Assembly (NCBI GenBank): GCA_030529505.1
Contig: JAUMWT010000013.1
Coordinates: 1-45,986, forward strand
Origin: Allobrachymonas sp.
GTDB lineage: Bacteria; Pseudomonadota; Gammaproteobacteria; Burkholderiales; Burkholderiaceae_C
DNA: 45,986 bases
Direction: 5' to 3'
Below the pieces are notes generated by a model, which saw only the letters and a program-made list of their open reading frames with translations, had not been told where the DNA came from and searched no databases. This document shows positions 37,478-45,986 of the stretch, piece after piece (position 1 is the first letter of the stretch; every line of letters begins with the position of its first letter). A program made the translations under genes and the position numbers.

Positions 37478-39235
37478 TCACTGCACAGGGGGCAAAGGTG
37501 GGGGCAAATGCGGGGTGGCAGGCGGGCGCGTCATCGGCACGGCCTGCCCCGGGCGCCCGGCCCGCCCAGCCTGGGCGGCCAGCCACACGGTCATGGGGTC
37601 GCGCGGGGCCAATCGCTGCAAGGCGGGCAGCCAGGCCAGGGCCTGATCGAGCCGCCCGGCCTTGGCCCAGGCGTTGCTCAAGCGGCTCAGCAGCACGGGC
37701 ACTTCGGGCCGCTCGCTCGCCTGGCCCAGCAGCAGGCGGCACAGGCGATCGGCTTCGTCCAGATCGCCCAGGGCCACGCAGGCCCGCGCCAGTTGCAGCA
37801 TGTGCACGGGCCGCAGCCGCATGAAGGGCCTGGCCTGTGCCAGATACGTCTTGTAAGCCTGCAACTGCACTTGCTGCGCGCTTTCATCGCGGGCGCGCAG
37901 CTGAAACAGCATGTGCGCAGCGGCGTGAAAGTCTTCACTCTCCGGCCAATGCCGCGCCACGTCAAACCAGGCTTGCAGCACGCCCATATCTCGGGGGCGC
38001 TGCCTGGCCGCCGCCCGCCAGGTTTTGCTGGCGGCGCGAAAGTCCAGCGCATCGGCTTGCGCCCGGGCGCGCACCACCAGGGCGGCAAAGGCATCGGCAC
38101 GCTCGTGATCGTGGCTGTGGCCGTAGGCATCCTGCCCACGTTCGTGTTCACGCCCGCCTGCATGGCTGGCTTGGCCGCGCTTGCGGCCCGATTGGCCCAT
38201 TCGCACGGATTGCCCCGATCGCCCGACTGCCGATCCCCGGCGCGCAAAGGCCGCGCCTGCTGCGCCGCCCGCGCCCTGCCCCGCAGCTACCGGCAAGGGG
38301 CGCAGCATGCCTAAGCCCGCCATCAGCAGCGCGCCGCTGAGCAAGCCGCCAAAGTGCGCCATATAGGCCACCTGGCTGTCGGACACGGCGCTTTGCACCA
38401 GCTCATAGGCCATCCACACCGGCAGCATCACCAGCGCGGGCAGGCGCGCATAGCTGAAGTAGAAGAAGATGTAATAGAAAAAGCGGATGCGCTGCAGGCG
38501 ATACAGCACCGCGTACATGCCCATCAGGCCCGAAATCGCCCCCGACGCCCCCAGCCCGTAGCCGCCATTGCCCGCATAGGCCCAGGCCGCAATCGCCGAT
38601 GCGCCCAGCCCGGCCAGCAGGTAAGCGCCCAGATACAGGCCCGGGCCCAGCGTCTTTTCAAGCGTGAAGCCGAAGATGAACAAAAACACCATATTGCCCA
38701 GCAGATGCCCAAAGCCGCCGTGCAAGAAGGTGGAGGTCAGCAGCGTGATGGGGCGCTGCAGCACCTCGGCCACGCTTTGCAGGCTGTAGTCTTGCGCCCA
38801 GTGCGTGGTAAAGGCCCGGGGTTCGCGCGCGCTGAACGCCTCGCGCGCGCGCCGCCAGGCGGCGTAGTCCTCATCCCCGGGGCCAATCACCAGGCCCGCC
38901 AGCAAATCGTGGCGAAACTGCCGCTCCTCCCACATGAAGACGTACAGATCGGCGTACTCTTTTTCCTCGACATCTTTCTCAACCTGCTCGATCAACTCCT
39001 CGCTGTAAGTCTCGGGGTTTTGCACCCCCTGGTACTTGAGGTAAGTCACCAGCCGCGGCAACTCCAGAGCAGGCAGGGCCGTATCGGCGTAGGCGTAGGC
39101 CGCCTTGCGCACGGCGGCCTCCTCACCCGCCTGCCAGCCGAAATAGATCAGCAGGTTGACAAGGATCAGCGCAATCGTCATCCACGGCGGCGACTGGAGG
39201 GAAGGCTTGTGCTCAACGGGAATGGCCAGAAACAT
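37478..39235 (-). CDS. Rhomboid-family intramembrane serine protease with long C-terminal tail
   Basis: The 585-residue product starts with a membrane segment (MTIALILVNLLIYFGW). A soluble insertion of about 100 residues follows, and then the rhomboid core. HGGFGHLLGN (172-181) has the conserved His and Asn, GASGAISG places the catalytic Ser at 231, and AHFGG places its His partner at 294. The active dyad is intact. About 250 C-terminal residues follow, first low-complexity, then TPR-like helices. The ATG at 39235 is preferred because the frame upstream has no rhomboid similarity. Substrates are unknown. Confidence 0.9.
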   Translation of the reverse strand: MFLAIPVEHKPSLQSPPWMTIALILVNLLIYFGWQAGEEAAVRKAAYAYADTALPALELPRLVTYLKYQGVQNPETYSEELIEQVEKDVEEKEYADLYVFMWEERQFRHDLLAGLVIGPGDEDYAAWRRAREAFSAREPRAFTTHWAQDYSLQSVAEVLQRPITLLTSTFLHGGFGHLLGNMVFLFIFGFTLEKTLGPGLYLGAYLLAGLGASAIAAWAYAGNGGYGLGASGAISGLMGMYAVLYRLQRIRFFYYIFFYFSYARLPALVMLPVWMAYELVQSAVSDSQVAYMAHFGGLLSGALLMAGLGMLRPLPVAAGQGAGGAAGAAFARRGSAVGRSGQSVRMGQSGRKRGQASHAGGREHERGQDAYGHSHDHERADAFAALVVRARAQADALDFRAASKTWRAAARQRPRDMGVLQAWFDVARHWPESEDFHAAAHMLFQLRARDESAQQVQLQAYKTYLAQARPFMRLRPVHMLQLARACVALGDLDEADRLCRLLLGQASERPEVPVLLSRLSNAWAKAGRLDQALAWLPALQRLAPRDPMTVWLAAQAGRAGRPGQAVPMTRPPATPHLPPPLPPVQ

Positions 39236-39381
39236 GCCGCCATTGTGGGGCCAAAGCGGCGCCAGCCCAGGCAAACAGACACCAATCACACAACTGGCTG
39301 CATCCGGCTGCATTTGCCGCCGCGCCCTTGCCGCGCAACCGCCCCGCACCCCGCCTGCGCCCCCTGCCAGCGCCCGCCTTG

Positions 39382-39570
39382 GAACCTGTCCAGGATCCCG
39401 GCGCGAATGGGCAAAAAACGGTTGGGGATGGCTGCAAGGCACGCATCTTTGTATGTGGCGCAACGCATGCCCTTGCAACATGAGCCAAATGCTTGACGAG
39501 ATTGGCTGCACGGCGCAGCCCACCCGCTTTCGTATCCAAACGCCCGCGAAGAAATTGTGAGCGCAGCCTC
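39382..39570 (+). repeat. MITE-like element J
   Basis: A 189-bp copy with ends GAACCTGTCCAGGATCCC and GAAATTGTGAGCGCAGCCTC. The flanks are TTG on both sides (39379-39381 and 39571-39573), a perfect 3-bp direct repeat though not of TNA form. The interior is more diverged than in the other copies. Confidence 0.8.
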
Positions 39571-39752
39571 TTGCGGCCCGCTTTCAGCCCCTGCCTTGCT
39601 GCGCCCCTTGCCTGTGCGCCAGCCTCTTGCTCCCGGGGCTTGCCCCCCTTGCCTTACCCCTTTTCACTACCCTTTTCATTACCCCTTTGCCACCCTGCTT
39701 GCCCCCTGTTGCGCGGCGGCCATATAGCAAAGAATAAACAATTTCACGTCTC

Positions 39753-39781
39753 TTGAAATAAAACCCCTTTGTTTCTATACT
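39753..39781 (+). promoter_or_regulatory. Sigma-70 promoter of the giant repeat protein
   Basis: TTGAAA (39753-39758), a 17-nt spacer and TATACT (39776-39781) lie in an AT-rich island in otherwise GC-rich DNA. The start would be near 39788, giving a leader of about 43 nt. Confidence 0.8.
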
Positions 39782-39789
39782 GGCATTGA

Positions 39790-39809
39790 GTAACGACTGT
39801 AAATGTTAC
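39790..39809. promoter_or_regulatory. Inverted repeat in the leader of the giant gene
   Basis: GTAAC (39790-39794) and GTTAC (39805-39809) are separated by 10 nt, directly downstream of the -10. It could be an operator or a weak leader hairpin. Confidence 0.35.
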
Positions 39810-39830
39810 GAAACCGCAAGGAGGTTTGCC

Positions 39831-42800
39831 ATGCCCGCTCGTTCATCAGTCCCCCCCCCCCGCCGTTACAAGCGCAGGCCGCCCTCGGCCCTGCTGCTGC
39901 TGCCGCTGCTGATTCAGGCGGCCTTTGCCCAGGCCCAGCCCACGGTCGCTGGCCCGCAGGATCTGGGTACGCTCAAAAGCGACAACTCGGGCGAATCTGA
40001 AGCCCATGCCCTGAGCGCCAGCGGCAGCGTGGCCGCAGGCCGGGCTCAGAACAATGCCAGTGAGCAGCGCGCCACCGTCTGGCATGGCAGCAATTGGGGC
40101 AGCAAGGCCGATCTGGGCACTCTCAAGAGCGACAACTCGGGCGGGTGGTCTAGGGCCAAGGCCCTGAACAGCGACGGCAAGGTCGTGGCGGGCGATACCC
40201 CTAACGATGCCGGTGAAATCCGCGCCATCGTCTGGCATGGCCCGGGCTGGCGCGACAAAGTCGATCTGGGCACGCTCAAGAGCGACAACTCGGGTGGGTC
40301 TGCCGCCTGGGCCCTGAGCGCCGATGGCAGCGCGGCCGCAGGTCGGGCCCAGAACGATACCGGTAGACGCCGCGCCATCGTCTGGCATGGCCCGGGCTGG
40401 CGCGACAAAGTTGATCTGGGCACGCTCAGGAGCGACAACTCGGGCAGGTCTGGAGCCCATGCCCTGAGCGCCGATGGCAGCGTGGTGGCGGGCTGGGCCG
40501 ATAACGATGCCGGCAAGGAGCGCGCCGCCGTCTGGCATGGCAGCAACTGGGCCAGCAAGCTTGACCTGGGCACGCTCAAGAGCAACAACTCGGGCGACTC
40601 TGGAGCCAATGCCCTGAGCGCCGATGGCAGCATCGTGGCGGGCTGGGCCAAGAACTACCGTAACCAATACCGCGCCACGCTCTGGTATGGCTCCAACTGG
40701 GCCAGCAAGGCCGATCTGGGCACGCTCAAGCGCGATAACTCGGGCGAAGCTGAAGCTCGTGCCATCACCCCCACGGCCACCGTGGTGGCGGGCTGGGCCC
40801 GTAACGATGCCGGTGAGCAGCGCGCCACGCTGTGGCATGGTGTGGGCGGCACGAACAAGACCGAGCTGCCCTCGCTCAAGGCCGATGGCTCGGGCCAAAC
40901 CGTTGCCAACGCCATCAGCGCCGATGGCCGCATCGTGGCGGGCCAGGCCATCAACGACGATAACTACACGCACGCTGCGCTGTGGATGGTGCGCTACCAC
41001 AGCCCGCTGGCGCCCATCACGGAAGGCAAGCTGCCAAACGCGCCCCGCGACCTGGGCACGCTCAAGGGCGATAACTCGGGCGGGTCTGGAGCCAAGGCCC
41101 TGAGCGCCGATGGCCGCACCGTGGCGGGCTGGGCCGATAGCGATGCCGGCGAGCAGCACGCCGCCGTCTGGCATGGCAGCAACTGGGCCAGCAAGGCCGA
41201 CCTGGGCACACTCAGGAGCGATAACTCGGGCGTGTCTGGCGCCATTGCCATCAGCGCCGATGGCCGCATCGTGGCAGGCTGGTCTGGGCATCCTTTTTCG
41301 AACGCCGTGCTCTGGTATGGTCCCAACTGGGCCAGCAAAACCAATCTGGGTACGCTCAGAAGCGATAACTCGGGCCAGTCTGAAGCCCATGCCCTGAACA
41401 GCGATGGCAAGGTCGCCGCGGGCTGGGCCCAAAGCGACAGCAGCTTGCGTCGCGCCACGCTGTGGCATGAGTCCAACTGGGCCAGCAAAACCGATCTGGG
41501 TACGCTCAAAAGCGATAACTCGGGCCAGTCTGGAGTCAATGCCCTGAACAGCGATGGCAAGGTCGCCGCGGGCTGGGCCCAAAGTGACACCAGCAGCCAG
41601 CGCGCCACCGTCTGGCATGGCAGCAACTGGGCCCGCAAGACCGATCTGGGCACGCTCAAGAGCGACAACTCTGGCAAGTCTGGCGCCTTGGCCCTGAGCG
41701 CCAGCGGCGGCATCGTGGTGGGCTCTGCTGAGGATGGTAACGGTCGGCACGCCACCGTTTGGCATGGCACGGACTGGGGCGAGAAGATCGATCTGGGCAC
41801 GCTCAAGAGCGACAACTCGGGCGATTCTGCCGCCTGGGCCATCACCCCCACGGCCACCGTGGTGGCGGGCGTGGCCCGGAACGATGCCGGTGAAAGCCGC
41901 GCCACGCTGTGGCACGGCAAAGATGGCAAGCAAAAGACCGAGCTGCGCTCGCTCAAGCTTGATGGCTCGGGCGAAACCGTTGCCAACGCCATCAGCGACG
42001 ATGGCACCGTGGTGGCTGGCCGGGCCATCGACAGTCAGGACAGGCATCGCGCTGCGCTGTGGAAGGTGAGGTACCACAGCGCGCTGGCGCCGATTGTGGA
42101 GGATGTGCCGCCGGGCGCGCCCCGCGACCTGGGCACGCTCAAAGGCAACAACAGGGGCGAGTCTGAAGCCCGGGCCTTGAACGCCAACGGCAGCGTGGCC
42201 GCAGGCTGGGCCGAGAACGATGCCGGCAAGAACCGCGCCACCGTCTGGCATGGCAGCAACTGGGCCAGCAAGGCCGATCTGGGCACGCTCAAGGGTGACA
42301 ACACGGGTGAGTCTTCCGTCCGGGCCCTGAGCGCCGATGGCCGCACCGTGGCGGGCCAGGCCCAGAACGATGCCGGCGAAGGTCGCGCCACTGTGTGGCA
42401 TGGCAGCAACTGGGCCAACAAGGACGATCTGGGCACGCTCAAGAGCGACAACACGGGCGGGTCTGCCGCCCGGGCCATGACCCCCACGGGCACCGAGGTG
42501 GTGGGCTGGGCCGAAAGCGACACCAGCTCCAGCCGCGCCACCGTCTGGCGTCGTGGCCTCAACTGGTCCCGCAGGGTTGATCTGGGCACGCTCAAGGCTG
42601 ACAACACGGGCGTGTCTGCGGCCAATGCCCTGAGCACCAGCGGCAGCGTGGTCGCGGGCTGGGCCGAGAATGATGCCGGTGAAATCCGCGCCATCGCCTG
42701 GCATGGCGCGGGCCGCGGCAAGAAAACCGATCTGGGCACGCTCAAACACGACAACTCGGGCACGTCTGAAGCCTGGGCCCTGAGCGCCAGCGGCGGCATC

Positions 42801-45800
42801 GCCGTGGGCCTGGCCCATAACAACCGTGACCAATACCGCGCCACGCTCTGGCATGGCCCCTACTGGGCCAGCAAGCTTGATCTGGGCACGCTCAAGAGCG
42901 ACAACACGGGCGGGTCTGCCGCCTGGGCCATGACCCCCACGGCCACCGTGGTGGCGGGCCGGGCCGATAACGATGCCGGTGAAAGCCGCGCCACGCTGTG
43001 GCACGGCAAAGATGGCAAGCAAAAGACCGAGCTGCGCTCGCTCAAGCCCGATGGCTCGGGCCAAACCGTTGCCAACGCCATCAGCGACGATGGCACGGTG
43101 GTGGCCGGCCAGGCCATCAATCAGGACGGCAAAAACCGCGCCGCGCTGTGGAAGGTGAGCTACGGCGGCCCGCTGGCGCCGATCGTGGACGATGTGCCAC
43201 CGGGCGCGCCCCATGATCTGGGCACGCTCAAGGGCGATGACTCGGGCGGATCTAGCGCCTGGGCCCTGAGCGCCAGTGGCCGCACCGCCGCGGGCTGGGC
43301 CGAGAACGATGCCGGTGAAAGCCGCGCCACCATTTGGCATGGCAGCAATTGGGCCAGCAAGGCCGACCTGGGCACGCTCAAGAGCGATGACTCGGGCAGG
43401 TCTGAAGCCTGGGCCTTGAGCGCCAGCGGCGACACCGCCGCGGGCAGGGCCCAGAACGATGCCGGTGAGCAGCGCGCCACCGTCTGGCATGGCACGGATT
43501 GGGCCAACAAAACCGATCTGGGCACGCTCAAGGCTGACAACTCGGGCGGGTCTGGCGCCTATGCCATCACCCGCACCGCCACCGTGGCGGCGGGCATGGC
43601 CCAGAACGATGCTGGCGAGAATCGCGCTACCGTCTGGCATGGCACGGATTGGGCCAACAAAACCGATCTGGGTACGCACAAGGGCGACAAATCGGGCGAG
43701 TCTGGCGCCTATGCCCTGAACAGCGACGGCAAGGTCGCTGCGGGCTGGGCCCAAAGCGACACCAGCAGCCAGCGCGCCACCGTCTGGCATGGCCCCAACT
43801 GGGCCAGCAAGGCCGATCTGGGTACGCTCAAGGGCGACAACTCGGGCGGGTCTGGCGCCAATGCCCTGAGCGCCAGCGGCGGCATCGTGGCGGGCTGGGC
43901 CCAGAACGATGCCGGTGAAATCCGCGCCACCGTCTGGCACGGCAGCAACTGGGCCAGCAAGCTCGATCTGGGCACGCTCAAGAGCGACGGCTCGGGTGAT
44001 TCTGCCGCCTGGGCCATGACCCCCACGGCCACCGTGGTGGCGGGCTGGGCACATGACGACGCCGGTGAGTTGCTCGCCACCGTTTGGCACGGCAGAGGCG
44101 GCAGGAAAAAAACCAGGCTGCGCTCGCTCAAGACCGATGGCTCGGGCCCGGCACAGGCCCATGCCATCAGCGACGATGGCACGGTAGTGGCCGGCTGGGC
44201 CCGCGATGACAACGAGAAAAACCGCGCCGCGCTGTGGAGGGTGACGTACAGCGACCCGCTGGCGCCGATCGTGGACGATGCATTGGCGCCCCGCGACCTG
44301 GGCACGCTCAAGGGCGACAACTCGGACGACTCCGAAGCCCATGCCCTGAGCGCCAGCGGCAGCGTGGCCGCTGGCTGGGCCGATGTTGCAGCCTTTGCGC
44401 CCCGCGCCACCGTCTGGCATGGCCCCAATTGGGCCAGCAAGCTCGATCTGGGCACGCTCAAAAGCGACAACTCGGGCCAGTCCAGAGCCCATGCCCTGAG
44501 CGCCGATGGCCGCACCGTGGCGGGTGAGGCCCAGAGCGATGCCGGTCAATGGCGCGCCACCGTCTGGCATGGCCCCAATTGGGCCAGCAAGGCCGATCTG
44601 GGCACGCTCAAGAGCGACAACACGGGTGAGTCTGGCGCCTATGCCATCACCCGCACCGCCACCGTGGCGGCGGGCATGGCCCAGAACGATGCCAGTGCGC
44701 AGCGCGCCACCGTCTGGCATGGCAGCAACTGGGCCGAAAAAACCGATCTGGGCACGCTCAAGAGCGACAACTCGGGCTGGTCTAACGCCTATGCCCTGAA
44801 CAGCGATGGCAAGGTCGTGGCGGGCGATGCCCTTAACGATGCCGGTGAAATTCGCGCCATCGTCTGGCATGGCCCCAACTGGGCCAGCAAGACCGATCTG
44901 GGCACGCTCAAGAGCGACAACTCGGGCTATTCCGAAGCCCTGGCCCTGAGCGCCAGCGGCGGCATCATCGCGGGCCAGGCCCAGAACAGTGTCAGTCAAT
45001 GGCGCGCCACCGTCTGGCATGGCGACAAATGGGCCAGCCAGCTCGATCTGGGCACGCTCAGGGGCGACAACTGGGGCGATTCTGAAGCCCGGGCCATGAC
45101 CCCCACGGCCACCGTGGTGGCGGGCTGGGCCGATGACGATGCCCGTGATCGGCGCGCCACGCTGTGGCACGGCAAAGACGGCGCGAACAAGACCGAGCTG
45201 CGCTCGCTCAGGACCGATGGCTCGGGCGAAACCGTTGCCAACGCCATCAGCGACGATGGCACGGTGGTGGCTGGCCAGGCCATCAACGACGATAACGACA
45301 AGCGCGCCGCGCTGTGGAAGGTGACGTACACCAACCCGCTGGCGCCGATCGTGGACGATGCATTGGCGCCCCGCGACCTGGGCACGCTCAAGGGCGACAA
45401 CTCGGGCGACTCCGAAGCCCTGGCCCTGAGCGCCAGCGGCAGCATCGCCGCAGGCCGGGCCCAAAGCAACAGCAGCTTGCGTCGCGCCACGCTGTGGCAT
45501 GAGTCCAACTGGGCCACCAAAACCGATCTGGGCACGCTCAAGGGCGACAACTCGGGTGACTCAAGCGCCCATGCCCTGAGCGCCGATGGCCGCACCGTGG
45601 CGGGCCAGGCCCAGAACGATGCCGGTACGCTGCGCGCCACCGTCTGGCATGGCCCCAATTGGGCCAGCAAGGCCGATCTGGGCACGCTCAAGGGCGACAA
45701 CTCGGGCACGTCTGCAGCCCGTGCCCTGAGCGCCAGCGGCGACATCGTGGCGGGTGAGGCTAGGAACGATACCGATGAAGCCCGCGCCACCGTCTGGCAT

Positions 45801-45986
45801 GGCAGCAACTGGGCCAGCAAGGCCGATCTGGGTACGCTCAAGAGCGATGACTCGGGCTGGTCTGCCGCCTATGCCCTGAACAGCGACGGCAAGGTCGCCG
45901 CGGGCTGGGCCCAAAGCGACACCAGCAGCCAGCGCGCCACCGTCTGGCATGGCCCCAATTGGGCCAGCAAGGCCGATCTGGGCACG
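39831..45986 (+). CDS. Giant exported HAF-like repeat protein (at least 2052 residues, runs off the right edge)
   Basis: The plus-strand frame from the ATG at 39831 has no stop in the lines I read through, which cover every module, and is open at the window edge. An ideal AAGGAGG site (39819-39825) precedes it. A basic lead and a hydrophobic signal (SALLLLPLLIQAAFAQAQ) are followed by about 40 repeats of about 50 residues. The pattern is DLGTLKSDNSGGSAAWALSA, then DGSVVAGWA, then RATVWHGSNW. It resembles the HAF-type 'probable extracellular repeat' found in autotransporters and surface proteins. The repeats group into modules of seven. It is likely a surface adhesin or filament. The C-terminus and its anchor lie outside the window. 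The frame holds an 11-C tract. Confidence 0.92.
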   Translation, partial: MPARSSVPPPRRYKRRPPSALLLLPLLIQAAFAQAQPTVAGPQDLGTLKSDNSGESEAHALSASGSVAAGRAQNNASEQRATVWHGSNWGSKADLGTLKSDNSGGWSRAKALNSDGKVVAGDTPNDAGEIRAIVWHGPGWRDKVDLGTLKSDNSGGSAAWALSADGSAAAGRAQNDTGRRRAIVWHGPGWRDKVDLGTLRSDNSGRSGAHALSADGSVVAGWADNDAGKERAAVWHGSNWASKLDLGTLKSNNSGDSGANALSADGSIVAGWAKNYRNQYRATLWYGSNWASKADLGTLKRDNSGEAEARAITPTATVVAGWARNDAGEQRATLWHGVGGTNKTELPSLKADGSGQTVANAISADGRIVAGQAINDDNYTHAALWMVRYHSPLAPITEGKLPNAPRDLGTLKGDNSGGSGAKALSADGRTVAGWADSDAGEQHAAVWHGSNWASKADLGTLRSDNSGVSGAIAISADGRIVAGWSGHPFSNAVLWYGPNWASKTNLGTLRSDNSGQSEAHALNSDGKVAAGWAQSDSSLRRATLWHESNWASKTDLGTLKSDNSGQSGVNALNSDGKVAAGWAQSDTSSQRATVWHGSNWARKTDLGTLKSDNSGKSGALALSASGGIVVGSAEDGNGRHATVWHGTDWGEKIDLGTLKSDNSGDSAAWAITPTATVVAGVARNDAGESRATLWHGKDGKQKTELRSLKLDGSGETVANAISDDGTVVAGRAIDSQDRHRAALWKVRYHSALAPIVEDVPPGAPRDLGTLKGNNRGESEARALNANGSVAAGWAENDAGKNRATVWHGSNWASKADLGTLKGDNTGESSVRALSADGRTVAGQAQNDAGEGRATVWHGSNWANKDDLGTLKSDNTGGSAARAMTPTGTEVVGWAESDTSSSRATVWRRGLNWSRRVDLGTLKADNTGVSAANALSTSGSVVAGWAENDAGEIRAIAWHGAGRGKKTDLGTLKHDNSGTSEAWALSASGGIAVGLAHNNRDQYRATLWHGPYWASKLDLGTLKSDNTGGSAAWAMTPTATVVAGRADNDAGESRATLWHGKDGKQKTELRSLKPDGSGQTVANAISDDGTVVAGQAINQDGKNRAALWKVSYGGPLAPIVDDVPPGAPHDLGTLKGDDSGGSSAWALSASGRTAAGWAENDAGESRATIWHGSNWASKADLGTLKSDDSGRSEAWALSASGDTAAGRAQNDAGEQRATVWHGTDWANKTDLGTLKADNSGGSGAYAITRTATVAAGMAQNDAGENRATVWHGTDWANKTDLGTHKGDKSGESGAYALNSDGKVAAGWAQSDTSSQRATVWHGPNWASKADLGTLKGDNSGGSGANALSASGGIVAGWAQNDAGEIRATVWHGSNWASKLDLGTLKSDGSGDSAAWAMTPTATVVAGWAHDDAGELLATVWHGRGGRKKTRLRSLKTDGSGPAQAHAISDDGTVVAGWARDDNEKNRAALWRVTYSDPLAPIVDDALAPRDLGTLKGDNSDDSEAHALSASGSVAAGWADVAAFAPRATVWHGPNWASKLDLGTLKSDNSGQSRAHALSADGRTVAGEAQSDAGQWRATVWHGPNWASKADLGTLKSDNTGESGAYAITRTATVAAGMAQNDASAQRATVWHGSNWAEKTDLGTLKSDNSGWSNAYALNSDGKVVAGDALNDAGEIRAIVWHGPNWASKTDLGTLKSDNSGYSEALALSASGGIIAGQAQNSVSQWRATVWHGDKWASQLDLGTLRGDNWGDSEARAMTPTATVVAGWADDDARDRRATLWHGKDGANKTELRSLRTDGSGETVANAISDDGTVVAGQAINDDNDKRAALWKVTYTNPLAPIVDDALAPRDLGTLKGDNSGDSEALALSASGSIAAGRAQSNSSLRRATLWHESNWATKTDLGTLKGDNSGDSSAHALSADGRTVAGQAQNDAGTLRATVWHGPNWASKADLGTLKGDNSGTSAARALSASGDIVAGEARNDTDEARATVWHGSNWASKADLGTLKSDDSGWSAAYALNSDGKVAAGWAQSDTSSQRATVWHGPNWASKADLGT
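39851..39861 (+). repeat. Homopolymer C11 tract within codons 7-11
   Basis: Eleven consecutive C residues lie 20 bases after the start codon of the giant gene. With 11 C the signal peptide is in frame with the repeats; one C more or fewer would shift the frame before the signal sequence. This is the classic layout of a phase-variable locus. Confidence 0.85.
39960..45986 (+). repeat. Higher-order repeat: modules of seven HAF-like units
   Basis: Modules begin at 39960, 41049, 42126, 43215, 44295 and 45375, giving lengths of 1089, 1077, 1089, 1080 and 1080 bp, all multiples of three. Each of the five full modules has seven units of about 150 bp. The seventh unit is always distinct: it starts E-L-[RP]-S-L-[KR]-x-D-G-S-G (module 4: R-L-R-S-L-K) and ends RAALW[KMR]V, followed by a linker such as NPLAPIVDDALAPR. 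The sixth module is cut by the window edge. Confidence 0.9.

Noticed and set aside
39846-45500. An open minus-strand frame of 1884 codons opposite the giant repeat gene
   Set aside because: It is the antisense of the HAF-like repeats. It has no ribosome site, no signal peptide and no known domain, whereas the plus-strand frame has a promoter, an ideal ribosome site, a signal peptide and recognisable repeats.
39960-45986. CRISPR array
   Set aside because: The 150-bp periodicity is a coding repeat in frame throughout; there are no short identical repeats with unique spacers.

Overview
The window looks like high-GC chromosome from a betaproteobacterium of the order Burkholderiales, probably near Comamonadaceae. 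The evidence is the gene content: a short Omp32-type porin, a MetH in which the homocysteine module is missing from the polypeptide, DUF1841, the OFA-type transporter, the dcd and ybeD-lipB genes, and a type A RNase P RNA. Assignment below the order is inference.

Layout. 1-680 holds two fragments of an IS5-type insertion sequence. 0.9-18.4 kb is mostly housekeeping: ispB, a small low-GC membrane protein, a secreted-repeat lipoprotein, gloA, a TerB-like protein, an SDR oxidoreductase, metH (activation and B12 part), a cyclic-nucleotide-binding protein, a porin, a broken kup, a flavin reductase, rnpB (minus strand), a Nudix hydrolase, dcd-ybeD-lipB, a solitary dnaA and a DUF1841 gene. 19-24.4 kb carries an OFA-family MFS transporter, a phosphomannomutase/phosphoglucomutase, a PH-like membrane protein and waaA.

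24.7-34.2 kb is a same-strand (minus) block of exported proteins. It is centred on a CsgG/HfaB-like outer-membrane lipoprotein, with an OmpA-type protein, another lipoprotein, a Sel1 protein and three signal-peptide proteins full of N-S-V type repeats. It reads like a curli- or holdfast-like secretion and fibre locus, but its gene set does not match a standard csg operon. alr, an ArsR-type regulator and a rhomboid protease with a long C-terminal tail follow.

From 39831 to the right edge (plus strand) there is one uninterrupted frame of at least 2052 codons. It has a strong promoter, a strong ribosome binding site, a signal peptide, and HAF-like repeats of about 50 residues. The repeats come in higher-order modules of exactly seven units (about 360 residues), which suggests a string of seven-bladed beta-propellers. 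An 11-C tract lies in codons 7-11, so the protein may be phase-variable.

A family of about ten short non-coding elements (44-190 bp) is scattered between genes. Their ends (GAACCTGTTCA...) match the ends of the IS5-type element at the left edge, and several are flanked by 3-bp TNA duplications. They appear to be MITEs of that IS. They lie beside the broken kup, directly in front of waaA, inside the CsgG locus and directly after the arsR-type stop codon.
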